In this document: positions 1 through 6,687 of the stretch, one piece after another
Position numbering within the stretch: the stretch's first letter is position 1
Layout: every line of letters begins with the position of its first letter
Source of the DNA: Haliea sp963974125
Lineage (GTDB): Bacteria > Pseudomonadota > Gammaproteobacteria > Pseudomonadales > Halieaceae
DNA length: 64,000 nucleotides
Assembly: GCA_963974125.1 (NCBI GenBank)
Contig: CAXBCH010000009.1
Location: 1 to 64,000 of the forward strand
Reading direction: 5' to 3'
Translations under genes and position numbers: made by a program
The notes under the pieces: model-generated
The model's input: only the letters and a program-made list of their open reading frames with translations
What the model was told of the DNA's origin: nothing
The model's database searches: none

Positions 1-54
1 GCAGAGGCAGAGGCAGAGGCAGAGGCAGAGGCAGAGGCAGAGGCAGAGGCAGAG
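1..54. repeat. Hexanucleotide tandem repeat (GCAGAG)9
   Basis: Nine perfect head-to-tail copies of GCAGAG run from the first base of the window to position 54 and then break into unrelated sequence. The true array length is unknown because the window edge cuts it. Such hexamer tracts keep reading frame when they change length. No gene could be assigned around this one from the sequence shown. Confidence 0.9.
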
Positions 55-175
55 GGCATACGGTAGTGCTAGACTTTCCTGCGAGCGAACACTGGACGCC
101 CCTTGCTTGGCTTCGCGTAGCCTATCGAGAAGAAACCTCTAACCTAATGCTTACAGCGACAAGAAGGGTATGTTT

Positions 176-952
176 ATGAAAATAGTTCGGAGGTTACTCG
201 CATTTGGAGTTAGCATGGTTTTTCTGCAAAACGCAGCTTCTCAGTCAGGCGGCTTGGCCATATCCGAAGATCGCGTCAGCCCATCCACTCAAGAAGCACA
301 CGATAGAACCCAGCATCAAAAGGAGCTGAACCGTCTAAGAGAAAACTCAATCGGAATCGGCTCTGGCGAACTCGTCTTTCTAAGGGGTGCTACAATTGGG
401 GAACTCCCAAATGAATTTTCGATAGATGATACAGACCACAGTGGCGCCCTGAAGGAAACACTCGACTCCCTCGCCCCACTTCTAGGCGACCTAGATGGAA
501 GAGTGTTTATTATCGAAAAGGTCATCGATTTGCCTGCGCAGAAGTTGATTAGATTCCACCAGATAGTCGAAGGTGAGAAACTACCATCCTCTAGTATATT
601 CGTCAACAAGAACGGTGAGATTCAGTCAGTCGCTCTTTACTCAATGGCGCCAGAAAAAGCACAAAACTATTTGGCAAATAGGCTTCAGATCTCCGAGCTC
701 AGGCGGAGTTTTGAGTACTATGCTGCGGATTATTTTGAGAAGCTCGGAGTGACACTAACCGTTTCATCTGAGCAAGTACACGGACCAACTTTCAGATACC
801 TGGCACAAGACGCAAGCGAAGAGATAAAATATCGCTACGTCGCTGATTTCTTTTTTGACGGTTTCCTCTTCATTCTTGATGCCATAACGGGCGAGTTGGT
901 AACGGCGGGCCATCTGGGCGCCTCAGATCTCAACAGCCTCCCACCAATATAA
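176..952 (+). CDS. Secreted hypothetical protein
   Basis: This gene encodes 258 residues with a typical Sec signal peptide: a basic start (MKIVRR), a hydrophobic core and an AAS-type cleavage region near residue 22-24. The start at 176 is preferred over the ATG at 170 because the AAGGG ribosome-binding site ends at 168, leaving normal spacing only to 176. The mature part is hydrophilic with alternating strand-like segments. I do not recognise a family, although the middle (lines such as GDLDGRVFIIEKV and VNKNGEIQSVALYS) resembles small periplasmic domains of PepSY-like proportion. Base composition is AT-richer than the genes beyond 10 kb, which fits the accessory nature of this end. Confidence 0.7.
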   Translation: MKIVRRLLAFGVSMVFLQNAASQSGGLAISEDRVSPSTQEAHDRTQHQKELNRLRENSIGIGSGELVFLRGATIGELPNEFSIDDTDHSGALKETLDSLAPLLGDLDGRVFIIEKVIDLPAQKLIRFHQIVEGEKLPSSSIFVNKNGEIQSVALYSMAPEKAQNYLANRLQISELRRSFEYYAADYFEKLGVTLTVSSEQVHGPTFRYLAQDASEEIKYRYVADFFFDGFLFILDAITGELVTAGHLGASDLNSLPPI

Positions 953-1077
953 ATATTCCAGCAATTGGCACTAACATACTTTTTCTCACCGGTAGTCAGG
1001 GGAGAGAGGGAACACAGTCGGCCAGGAGCGGACGGTGAACTCAAGTCCAATAAACGCCGGGAGTCACCACAAGGCTG

Positions 1078-1557
1078 TCATTCAGCTTTATTGCGTCTTA
1101 ACCATCCCAAACCAGCAAGGCCCAAGCCAAGTAGGGCCAAAGTGCCGGGCGCTGGGACAGCTTTCGGAGAGGGGCCGATACTATAATCGTAAAGTCCGGA
1201 ATCTCTACTTATTCCCGCGCCTCCACCTGCCGCAACGGATGCGCCGTTGACAAATTCCCATGATAAGCCAGAGCCATCTGCGATATTTGTGATGATAGGT
1301 ACCTGTAATATTGTGTCAAACTCGTTGGGGAAGCTCGGAAGAGAAAAGCCTGAGAATGTCAAAATCTCATCCAGACTCAACAATGTGTCACCGTCCAGAT
1401 CCTCAAATGTCAGAGAAAAGTTAGGGTTTGCTTGGTCGGCACCAGATGCAGTAATTTGAAAAATAGCGGATGCCATAGCATGCGTCGGCGTAAAGACGCC
1501 AATGCACAATGCGACCAAGAATGAATATGCATAAGAATTATTGCGTTTTTGATTCAT
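1078..1557 (-). CDS. PEP-CTERM sorting domain protein
   Basis: The gene encodes 159 residues. It has an N-terminal signal peptide (about residues 1-30, ending THAMASA) and a C-terminal sorting signal: a VPAPGTLALLGLGLAGLGW hydrophobic helix followed by a basic tail RRNKAE. This is the PEP-CTERM architecture, with the variant motif VPAPGTLALLG, recognised by exosortase EpsH and associated with exopolysaccharide-producing Gram-negatives. The middle contains a DLDGDTLLSLDEIL segment like an EF-hand/dockerin calcium loop. The exosortase itself is not in the window. The protein is probably exported and processed at the cell surface; its function is unknown. Confidence 0.85.
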   Translation of the reverse strand: MNQKRNNSYAYSFLVALCIGVFTPTHAMASAIFQITASGADQANPNFSLTFEDLDGDTLLSLDEILTFSGFSLPSFPNEFDTILQVPIITNIADGSGLSWEFVNGASVAAGGGAGISRDSGLYDYSIGPSPKAVPAPGTLALLGLGLAGLGWLRRNKAE

Positions 1558-1592
1558 GAGATTTCATTGTCCTTAATTACCCAAAGGTAGCA

Positions 1593-1778
1593 ATGCTGGA
1601 TGACACCGCTGCACGCAAGTTAGCCCAAGCGCGCCCAAGCTACGCACACACTTTATTAGCAAATTTCGCGCCAATAAAAAAATTTGAAGAAAATACAGAG
1701 TCTTGCACAGCTTGCCTTGCCGATGTACCGAGCATATATCAAAAACTTGTAAAAGAAATTGACACATATAACCCTTAA
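1593..1778 (+). CDS. Possible small ORF, unsupported
   Basis: A 61-codon open frame with a plausible amino-acid mix, including two cysteines in a CTAC arrangement. It lies divergent to the PEP-CTERM gene. There is no convincing ribosome-binding site and no recognised family. It may be a real small protein or a chance frame in the AT-rich region. Confidence 0.25.
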   Translation: MLDDTAARKLAQARPSYAHTLLANFAPIKKFEENTESCTACLADVPSIYQKLVKEIDTYNP

Positions 1779-1982
1779 AGTGTGGGGTTATACGATCGAA
1801 ACTGCGTTTAACGTCTCAATTCATGGGCACTGGAGGGCAGACGCAGCTTGGCACTGTCAGTTTGAACGCATTTCTTTCTTAAAGTAAATCAACTCTACGA
1901 GCGGCGAGATTATGGCATTGTCTGACAAATAAGCTTAGTCGAAAAATGTTGGATGTTGTGTTACTGATAGCTCGTCCGCCAA

Positions 1983-2053
1983 TAGGACGAAGCTGCCACA
2001 TTTGGAATGTACTTTCGAATGCATAACTGCGACCTTTCGACCAGAAGCGGGCG
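1983..2053 (+). repeat. Direct repeat copy A (about 71 bp)
   Basis: This segment matches positions 3964-4034 base for base over about four fifths of its length with no gaps. Shared blocks are TAGGACGAAG, CATTTGGAATG, TTTCGAAT and GCGACCTTTCG. The two copies flank the IS3 element and the lipoprotein gene. Copy B runs directly into the first attC core at 4034. Confidence 0.75.
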
Positions 2054-2226
2054 TAGGCAGCATCTCAAGTGGCGATCAGCTTGCTCTTCATTACGGCATG
2101 CTCGCCAAACAAATTTTTCCCTCAGTCTGGCCTGAATCGCGACTGCTTGATAAGAGCTGATCTATGGAGATATATTGTTATTTGGCTATGCTTCTTGTTT
2201 ACTGTTGTAGTTTGAATTTCAAAAGC

Positions 2227-2229
2227 ATC
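2227..2229. repeat. IS3 target-site duplication, left
   Basis: ATC directly before the left terminal inverted repeat, matched by ATC at 3508-3510 directly after the right one. A 3-bp duplication fits the IS3 family and shows that this copy inserted by itself. Confidence 0.75.
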
Positions 2230-2318
2230 AGAGGTGGCCCCTGAAATCTGAACAGCGCTGTAAGTGGATTCCCTGCCTGACATAGGGCATCGTATTGCCC
2301 ATATTCAGGAGAATCACT

Positions 2319-2621
2319 ATGGCCAGAAGACCTCGCCGTAATCACAAACCCCAGTTCAAAGCCAAGGTGGCGCTGGAGGCCCTCAAGGGTGAACAGACGA
2401 TGGCGGAGCTCGCGGAACGTTTCGATGTGCATCCCAATCAAATCACCCAGTGGAAAACGCAGCTGCTGGAGCGCTCTGCCGACGTCTTTGGGGGCGATGA
2501 ATCCAGGGAGCCGCCTGTTGATGTGAAGGCACTGCACGCCAAGATCGGCGAGCTAACCCTGGAAGTCGATTTTTTAGGCGGCGCGCTCACCAAAGCGGGA
2601 TTGCTGAGCGCAAAACGATGA
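2319..2621 (+). CDS. IS3-family transposase OrfA
   Basis: One hundred residues: a basic N-terminus (ARRPRRNHKPQFKAKVALEAL) leading into a helix-turn-helix (MAELAERFDVHPNQITQWK) and a C-terminal leucine-rich segment (IGELTLEVDFLGGAL) used for multimerisation. The start at 2319 has an AGGAG box 8 bases upstream. A longer frame from 2295 lacks one. The stop overlaps the OrfB start in an ATGA arrangement. The A-rich AAAACG just before the overlap could allow -1 frameshifting to give the OrfAB fusion. Confidence 0.93.
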   Translation: MARRPRRNHKPQFKAKVALEALKGEQTMAELAERFDVHPNQITQWKTQLLERSADVFGGDESREPPVDVKALHAKIGELTLEVDFLGGALTKAGLLSAKR

Positions 2622-3445
2622 TCGACTGCAAACACAAACTCCCCATCTCGCGTCAGGCCAGGCTGCTGGATATCAGCAGAGGTACGGTGTACTACCAGCC
2701 CAGGCCAATCTCCCCGCGCGACCAGATGCTGATGAATCGCATCGACCGGCTGCACTTGGAGCTACCTTTTGCCGGCGCTCGAATGTTGCGGGATCTACTG
2801 CGGCAGGAAGGCCACAAGGCGGGCCGCTCAAAGGTCTCCCGCTTGATGAGGCTCATGGGCATTGAGGCGCTGTACCGCAAACCCAGGACCACGCGCCGAC
2901 ACCCGGAGAACAAAGTCTATCCGTATTTACTGCGTAATCTCGCAGTGACACGACCCAACCAAGCGTGGGCGATGGACATCACCTACATTCCCATGGCGCG
3001 CGGGTTTATCTATCTTGCGGCTGTGGTGGACTGGTTCTCTCGCCGCGTAATGGCCTGGAAGGTCTCGACCACCATGGACGTCCACTTTTGCCTGGAGGCT
3101 GTTGAGGAGGCCATAGAGCGGCATGGCAAACCAGAGATCATGAACACCGATCAGGGCAGTCAGTTCACCAGCCAGGCATTCACGGGCCTTCTCAAGGACA
3201 ATGGTATCCAGATCAGCATGGACGGCAAGGGGGCCTGGCGAGACAACGTGTTCGTAGAGCGCTTGTGGCGATCAGTGAAATATGAAGAAGTGTACCTACA
3301 TGCGTACGATACTGTGTCAGCTGCCAAGGCAGGACTGGATCGCTACTTTCGGTTCTATAACAGCCGCCGCCCACACAGCAGTCTTGACCGGCAGACACCG
3401 GATCAGTTTTACTTTGAATCGCTGCCACTACCCATGGCAGCTTAA
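2618..3445 (+). CDS. IS3-family transposase OrfB (DDE)
   Basis: The protein has 275 residues: an HTH_21-type N-terminal region followed by an rve integrase core. The catalytic acidic residues are visible in the contexts WAMDITYIP, MNTDQGSQFT and VFVERLWRSVKYEEVY. The C-terminal YNSRRPHSSLDRQTPDQFYF motif is diagnostic for IS3 OrfB. Translation is probably coupled to OrfA or produced as an OrfAB frameshift product. Confidence 0.95.
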   Translation: MIDCKHKLPISRQARLLDISRGTVYYQPRPISPRDQMLMNRIDRLHLELPFAGARMLRDLLRQEGHKAGRSKVSRLMRLMGIEALYRKPRTTRRHPENKVYPYLLRNLAVTRPNQAWAMDITYIPMARGFIYLAAVVDWFSRRVMAWKVSTTMDVHFCLEAVEEAIERHGKPEIMNTDQGSQFTSQAFTGLLKDNGIQISMDGKGAWRDNVFVERLWRSVKYEEVYLHAYDTVSAAKAGLDRYFRFYNSRRPHSSLDRQTPDQFYFESLPLPMAA

Positions 3446-3507
3446 ACCTCGGGCAGGCATCCACTTATAGAATGGGTATTGCTGTTCAAAGAACTGGGGC
3501 CACCTCT

Positions 3508-3510
3508 ATC
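3508..3510. repeat. IS3 target-site duplication, right
   Basis: ATC matching 2227-2229. Joining 2229 directly to 3511 restores the presumed uninterrupted site. Confidence 0.75.
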
Positions 3511-3573
3511 AGTGCCGTGGATGGGAGAGATTCCACCATACAAAGCGAAATGTAACACCGCGGGAGCCACGAT

Positions 3574-3936
3574 ATGAACTATCAGCAAATCAAGTTGATT
3601 TATCCGGTAATGGCAGCGTTCGTCATCGCAGTGATGACTGGCTGCGGCAATGGGGACCCTACCGCAAATAGCGAAGGCAAATGGTTCGATGCGGGAAATG
3701 TACAGCAAGCGTATAAAGCGCAAATTCGAAGTGATGCGCTCAGCGCCGGCGAACAACCCTTCGACGCCGACACTAGTTGTGCAGCGATACTTCCAATGGC
3801 GCAAAAGTCGTTGAGCGATTCCAGCGGTACTGGGACGCTTGTGCAGTTAATGTATAAAACTTGCAACGATGTTGGGCTGAAGTTTCAAACCGAGGTTCGA
3901 TGCGAGGCTGATAGGCTTCAGGTACTTTGCAAATAA
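3574..3936 (+). CDS. Small lipoprotein, hypothetical
   Basis: This gene encodes 120 residues. The N-terminus is a lipoprotein signal peptide with the lipobox MTGC (acylated Cys24), followed by a short GNGD linker and a domain with three further cysteines. A GGGAG box lies 8 bases before the ATG. I do not recognise the family. It sits between the IS element and the attC array and points away from the cassette genes, so it is probably outside the array proper. Confidence 0.75.
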   Translation: MNYQQIKLIYPVMAAFVIAVMTGCGNGDPTANSEGKWFDAGNVQQAYKAQIRSDALSAGEQPFDADTSCAAILPMAQKSLSDSSGTGTLVQLMYKTCNDVGLKFQTEVRCEADRLQVLCK

Positions 3937-3963
3937 ACGTAGGCAGGCAAGCCACCTTCCTAT

Positions 3964-4034
3964 TAGGACGAAGGTACCGCATTTGGAATGGATTTTCGAA
4001 TCCTCAACCGCGACCTTTCGGCCATAAGCCGACG
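3964..4034 (+). repeat. Direct repeat copy B (about 71 bp)
   Basis: Partner of 1983-2053. It ends exactly where the first attC core GTTCAAC (4034-4040) begins, so it may mark the distal boundary of the cassette array. A weaker, inverted resemblance to its last 30 bases is seen near 9174-9204 (GGTCGAAAGCGGCCATT) at the other end of the array. Confidence 0.7.
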
Positions 4035-4106
4035 TTCAACGCCGCCATATCGGGCTGTGAGTCGGGGCTATGCTAATGAGGCGGCGCGATAATGTCCTAG
4101 TTAGAC
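4034..4106 (-). repeat. Integron attC site 1
   Basis: This is a 73-bp imperfect palindrome bounded by GTTCAAC (a perfect RYYYAAC core) and GTTAGAC (a perfect GTTRRRY core), with inner arms CGCCGCC and GGCGGCG. The stop codon of the leftward gene at 4114 lies 7 bases beyond the core, as expected for a cassette whose attC follows its gene. Confidence 0.82.
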
Positions 4107-4113
4107 GTCATCT

Positions 4114-4944
4114 TTACCTATCCACCCACTCAAGCGAGCTCTGATCTTTTAGATAGTGTGCTCCCTTGATCCGGGGGAAATATGGTTTGCTCAAAACGCC
4201 GTTCATCATACCCCAAAACCACTTCTTTCCAGCGTCGCTGTTGATCCCGGTTGGATAATCATATGTATAGTGGAAATTGCTTTTCTTGATGTAAGTGTCC
4301 AAAAAGACTGGATGAAGATAATCGTAGATAGCCCACCGTAGATTGTTCAAAAGTTCTGTCATCCAAGTGCAGTAGTAGATAAAGTAGTTTTCGTTAAGAT
4401 GTTCACAGAAATAGTCTAGCGCAAAAGGGATGGATCCCAATTCAACGGCGTAGCCGTTGTTTTCTAAAATATTGTGAAACTCCCTGGATACACGGGTTAG
4501 CCTAGAAAGATTGTGCTTTGAGTAGTTGCCTGAGATATGGAGGAGCTCCAGACGAGAGACAGTGAGTTCAGCATTGACGTCCAAGTCCGGAAGCCAGAAT
4601 ATCATCGGCGACCTATAGTTCAGCCAATTTTCTACGGCGTTGACTGCGGTTGAAAGGGGTTTAACACTACCTTCTCGATCGAAGGATGCTGTTACGCACG
4701 CCAGTCTCAAAACATCTAGACAAGAGCCATTAATCCCAGTGAGAGCTGCATCTCCTTTTTCTTTAACAAAATCTAAAGCGCGCACAAGAAATAGGTACTT
4801 GTGGGCGTAGTCATGAAAGTAGACCTCATACTCTCCGGGATATTTCTTTACTTCTCGCAAATCAACCAGCGAATAGTTGACGATATTGTTCAACGCCTCG
4901 ATACAAATACTTAGGCCGATAGACTCACGCTCGATGACTTGCAC
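4114..4944 (-). CDS. Cassette gene, hypothetical protein
   Basis: This is the last gene of the cassette array, about 276 residues. The open frame extends to an ATG at 5022, but residues 1-19 of that longer form are translated from the preceding attC site. I therefore prefer the GTG at 4942-4944, preceded by GGGGAAGG at normal spacing. The protein is largely helical and rich in aromatic residues, with no signal peptide and no clear membrane span. I do not recognise the family. Low GC relative to the core genome supports acquisition as a cassette. Confidence 0.65.
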   Translation of the reverse strand: MQVIERESIGLSICIEALNNIVNYSLVDLREVKKYPGEYEVYFHDYAHKYLFLVRALDFVKEKGDAALTGINGSCLDVLRLACVTASFDREGSVKPLSTAVNAVENWLNYRSPMIFWLPDLDVNAELTVSRLELLHISGNYSKHNLSRLTRVSREFHNILENNGYAVELGSIPFALDYFCEHLNENYFIYYCTWMTELLNNLRWAIYDYLHPVFLDTYIKKSNFHYTYDYPTGINSDAGKKWFWGMMNGVLSKPYFPRIKGAHYLKDQSSLEWVDR

Positions 4945-4974
4945 TGATTGACACCTTCCCCTTTCACAAGAGAC

Positions 4975-5039
4975 GTTTTTTGAAGTGCAGCTCAAAGGGC
5001 ACAACGGAATAAACGTCGCCATGCCTGCACTTGTTATGT
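4975..5039 (-). repeat. Integron attC site 2 (degenerate)
   Basis: Arms AAGTGCAG (4983-4990) and CTGCACTT (5025-5032) are perfectly complementary, and the right core is GTTATGT (5033-5039). The left core is poorly conserved (T-rich). The site lies between two leftward cassette genes, and the stop of the next gene (5034-5036) falls inside its right core. Confidence 0.55.
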
Positions 5040-5603
5040 TTTCTTTGAAATTTCTTGAACATGCTTCTCAAAATCGCTCGCAGCTTCACTTAATCTCTCT
5101 AGCGAGTCTTGAAATATCGGAAGCCATTTTTCTCCTGAGAAATCGCCTTGCTTATACTGTAGCTTATAGCCATGCAGGATATGATTTGTCTTCTCCAGAA
5201 TTTCCTCAACAGCGCAGAAGCTATCTCTCAACTCTGGATAGTACATATCCATTATTAGATGAACTCGTTCCGGGTTATGTGTGTATCCAGTGTCAATACT
5301 GAGCTCCAATGCCTGGTTGAATGTTAGCTCTCCTTCCATCACTTGGCGATAAGGCAAGTAGTGAGTCACTACGGCATTCATATATCGTCTTGACTCAACA
5401 TACAACTCTTCCAATCGGTCTCTAAGCAGCACTTCTCGCTTCAGCTTTCTTTCATGTTCTAGCTGAATTGATAACCGCTCGTTGTTTGACTTATTGGTAA
5501 GACTGACACCAATTAGTGTCAGTGTAGATGTAAGCAATGCGGTGAAAAATGCTATCCATGCTGATGACGGAATTGATTCCAGTAGCTCAACAAATTCTTC
5601 CAC
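5034..5603 (-). CDS. Cassette gene, single-pass membrane protein
   Basis: This gene encodes 189 residues starting at a GTG with GGAGG upstream. One transmembrane helix lies near residues 16-36 (AWIAFFTALLTSTLTLIGVSL), followed by a charged coiled-coil-like stretch (about residues 40-70) and a helical cytoplasmic domain. This resembles small membrane proteins common in cassette arrays; no function is assigned. Its own attC is the degenerate palindrome to its left. Confidence 0.75.
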   Translation of the reverse strand: MEEFVELLESIPSSAWIAFFTALLTSTLTLIGVSLTNKSNNERLSIQLEHERKLKREVLLRDRLEELYVESRRYMNAVVTHYLPYRQVMEGELTFNQALELSIDTGYTHNPERVHLIMDMYYPELRDSFCAVEEILEKTNHILHGYKLQYKQGDFSGEKWLPIFQDSLERLSEAASDFEKHVQEISKKT

Positions 5604-5623
5604 TTAACCTCCATCTCGATAAA

Positions 5624-5695
5624 TACTAACGCCTCAAGCACCGGCGGCGAAAGCGCACAGTGGTTTTGAGGTCCGGGTGGCTTTACTTGTTAGGG
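5624..5695 (-). repeat. Integron attC site 3
   Basis: The site runs from TACTAAC (a relaxed left core) to GTTAGGG. The inner arms CCTCAA and TTGAGG are complementary, and a GC-rich spacer forms a secondary stem. It lies between the start of the single-pass membrane protein gene and the stop of the next leftward gene at 5722. Confidence 0.75.
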
Positions 5696-5721
5696 TGCGC
5701 ATTAATCGAAGCCAAATGAGA

Positions 5722-6159
5722 TTACGGCTCCAGGAGCCAGTGATATGTGTACTTGCAGCTAAAGCCGTCATGCGATTCTGCAAACTGTGCTTTTTGTAGC
5801 GAATGTAGCACGGAACTGATGTACCTATTACTACATTCCTCTGGTTCTATCTGAGCGACTGTTCTAAGGCCTTCATCATCCACATCATTTGGGTAGTGAG
5901 GCACCTGAACTTTGCCACTCGACATTACCTTGACGTCTACGGATACGCGACAACCAGAGTCTGGACGAACTGTGTGTCTCGGGTATATAGGCCGCACCGC
6001 CACCAAAATATTGTCTCTGCATGCCGTGGGAGACCACAGCCCCCTCGGGTGTTCATCTTCCGCAGCCACCTCCATCGTCGAGACGACCGCGAACGCGAAC
6101 GCGAACGCGAACGCGAACGCGAACGCGAAAAATATCTTTGAAAGGCTCTTAATCTTCAT
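5722..6159 (-). CDS. Cassette gene, secreted TonB-C-like protein
   Basis: This gene encodes about 145 residues from the ATG at 6159 (a longer frame to 6198 would start inside the upstream attC). The signal peptide is unusual: its hydrophobic core is a run of alternating Phe-Ala encoded by a GCGAAC hexamer repeat (6089-6129), followed by VVSTMEVAAE. The mature part has six cysteines. Its last 80 residues follow the pattern of a TonB C-terminal domain (VSVDVKVMSSGKVQV, then an ISSVLHSLQKAQFAES helix and a final strand). The periplasmic location is inferred from the signal. Any TonB-like role is uncertain because there is no membrane anchor or Pro-rich spacer. Confidence 0.72.
   Translation of the reverse strand: MKIKSLSKIFFAFAFAFAFAFAFAVVSTMEVAAEDEHPRGLWSPTACRDNILVAVRPIYPRHTVRPDSGCRVSVDVKVMSSGKVQVPHYPNDVDDEGLRTVAQIEPEECSNRYISSVLHSLQKAQFAESHDGFSCKYTYHWLLEP
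6089..6129. repeat. In-frame hexamer repeat (GCGAAC)n
   Basis: Six perfect GCGAAC units (6089-6124) plus a partial seventh. They lie inside the signal-peptide coding region of the leftward secreted protein, where each unit adds one Phe-Ala dipeptide. Length changes by whole units would alter the length of the hydrophobic core without shifting frame. Confidence 0.9.
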
Positions 6160-6182
6160 TTTTCGCTCAATGTCTCGGCGCA

Positions 6183-6269
6183 CCATAACGCCTTGCACAG
6201 CGGCGGCTTGGCAGCCGCGAAGTGGCCGCTAGGGCGTCCGAGCGCAGCGACTGCTGCAACTTGTTATAT
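6183..6269 (-). repeat. Integron attC site 4
   Basis: The site runs from CCATAAC through a long GC-rich imperfect palindrome to GTTATAT. The outer arms around TTGCACAGC and GCTGCAA are complementary. It lies upstream of the secreted protein gene and belongs to the preceding cassette (gene ending at 6334). Confidence 0.72.
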
Positions 6270-6329
6270 GGCTTTACGCTTCCCATCACGGCCGGCCCCG
6301 AAGGGGCGTAATGCCGGCACCTGTTAAAT
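6270..6329 (-). repeat. Possible short attC-only cassette
   Basis: Directly after attC site 4 there is a second small palindrome (arms GCCGG and CCGGC around a CCCCGAAGGGG hairpin) ending in GTTAAAT, a perfect GTTRRRY core. The stop codon of the leftward KTSC-like gene follows 5 bases later. This looks like a second attC in tandem, with no room for a gene between. It may be a gene-less cassette or a recombination remnant. Confidence 0.45.
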
Positions 6330-6333
6330 GGAC

Positions 6334-6561
6334 TCAACGCTCCTGCCTCTGATATGCCTTCTTGGCGTGCTTATTGATGTATGCATTTAGACCATCACCC
6401 CGTTGAGCAAGCTGCTTCATGCTCTCGATGTGATGGCTTCCAGCGCTGCTGTACGTATAGAGATACTGCGACCCATCCCGAAACTGAACCCGAATGAAAT
6501 CAGGCCCAGTCTCGTATCTTACAACGCCTGAATCTCTGTCAATGTCACTGTATCGCTCCAT
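6334..6561 (-). CDS. Cassette gene, KTSC-like small protein
   Basis: This gene encodes 75 residues. The start at 6561 has AAGAGG upstream. A longer frame to 6606 would begin within the neighbouring attC. The protein follows the KTSC-domain pattern: an N-terminal strand pair (DSGVVRYETGPDFIRVQF), a GSQYLYTYSS strand and a C-terminal helix ending in a basic Lys/Arg-rich tail. KTSC domains are found alone in phages and cassettes and fused to lysyl-tRNA-synthetase-like proteins. Function here is unknown. Confidence 0.7.
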   Translation of the reverse strand: MERYSDIDRDSGVVRYETGPDFIRVQFRDGSQYLYTYSSAGSHHIESMKQLAQRGDGLNAYINKHAKKAYQRQER

Positions 6562-6591
6562 GATGACCTCTTCTTGAGTCCAGTTAACGCC

Positions 6592-6680
6592 TGAGTCCAG
6601 CGGCATTTGAGGCTACGCCTGTTTTTGCGGCAGCAAAAATGGGCGGCGAGTCAAATGTCCGCTGCAACGATTTGTTAGCT
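6592..6680 (-). repeat. Integron attC site 5
   Basis: The site runs from AGTTAAC to GTTAGCT. The arms CAGCGG..ATTTGA and TCAAAT..CCGCTG are nearly perfectly complementary, with an inner GTTTTTGC/GCAAAAAT stem. It is the clearest palindrome in the array. It follows the 3' end of the DUF262 gene (stop at 6688). Confidence 0.85.
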
Positions 6681-6687
6681 CTGGTCT

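Larger units (their letters stand above)
1779..2229. other. Gene-poor interval left of the IS element
   Basis: No supported gene is seen here. The interval holds one copy (1983-2053) of a direct repeat described separately. A GTTTAAC heptamer at 1806-1812 fits the RYYYAAC attC core, but no partner GTTRRRY box lies within a normal distance, so I do not call an attC site. It ends at the ATC target duplication (2227-2229) of the IS3 element. Confidence 0.5.
2230..3507 (+). mobile_element. IS3-family insertion sequence, complete
   Basis: A 1278-bp element bounded by imperfect inverted repeats. The left end reads AGAGGTGGCCCC then TGAAATCTGAACAGC. The complement of the right end reads AGAGGTGGCCCC then AGTTCTTTGAACAGC. 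It is flanked by ATC duplications. It carries two overlapping frames, orfA (helix-turn-helix) and orfB (DDE integrase-type catalytic domain), with orfB in the -1 frame as usual for IS3. Both frames are intact and all three catalytic residues are present, so the element may be active. Confidence 0.93.

Noticed and set aside
1806..1812. GTTTAAC heptamer as a further attC core
   Set aside because: No GTTRRRY partner or palindrome within 150 bases.
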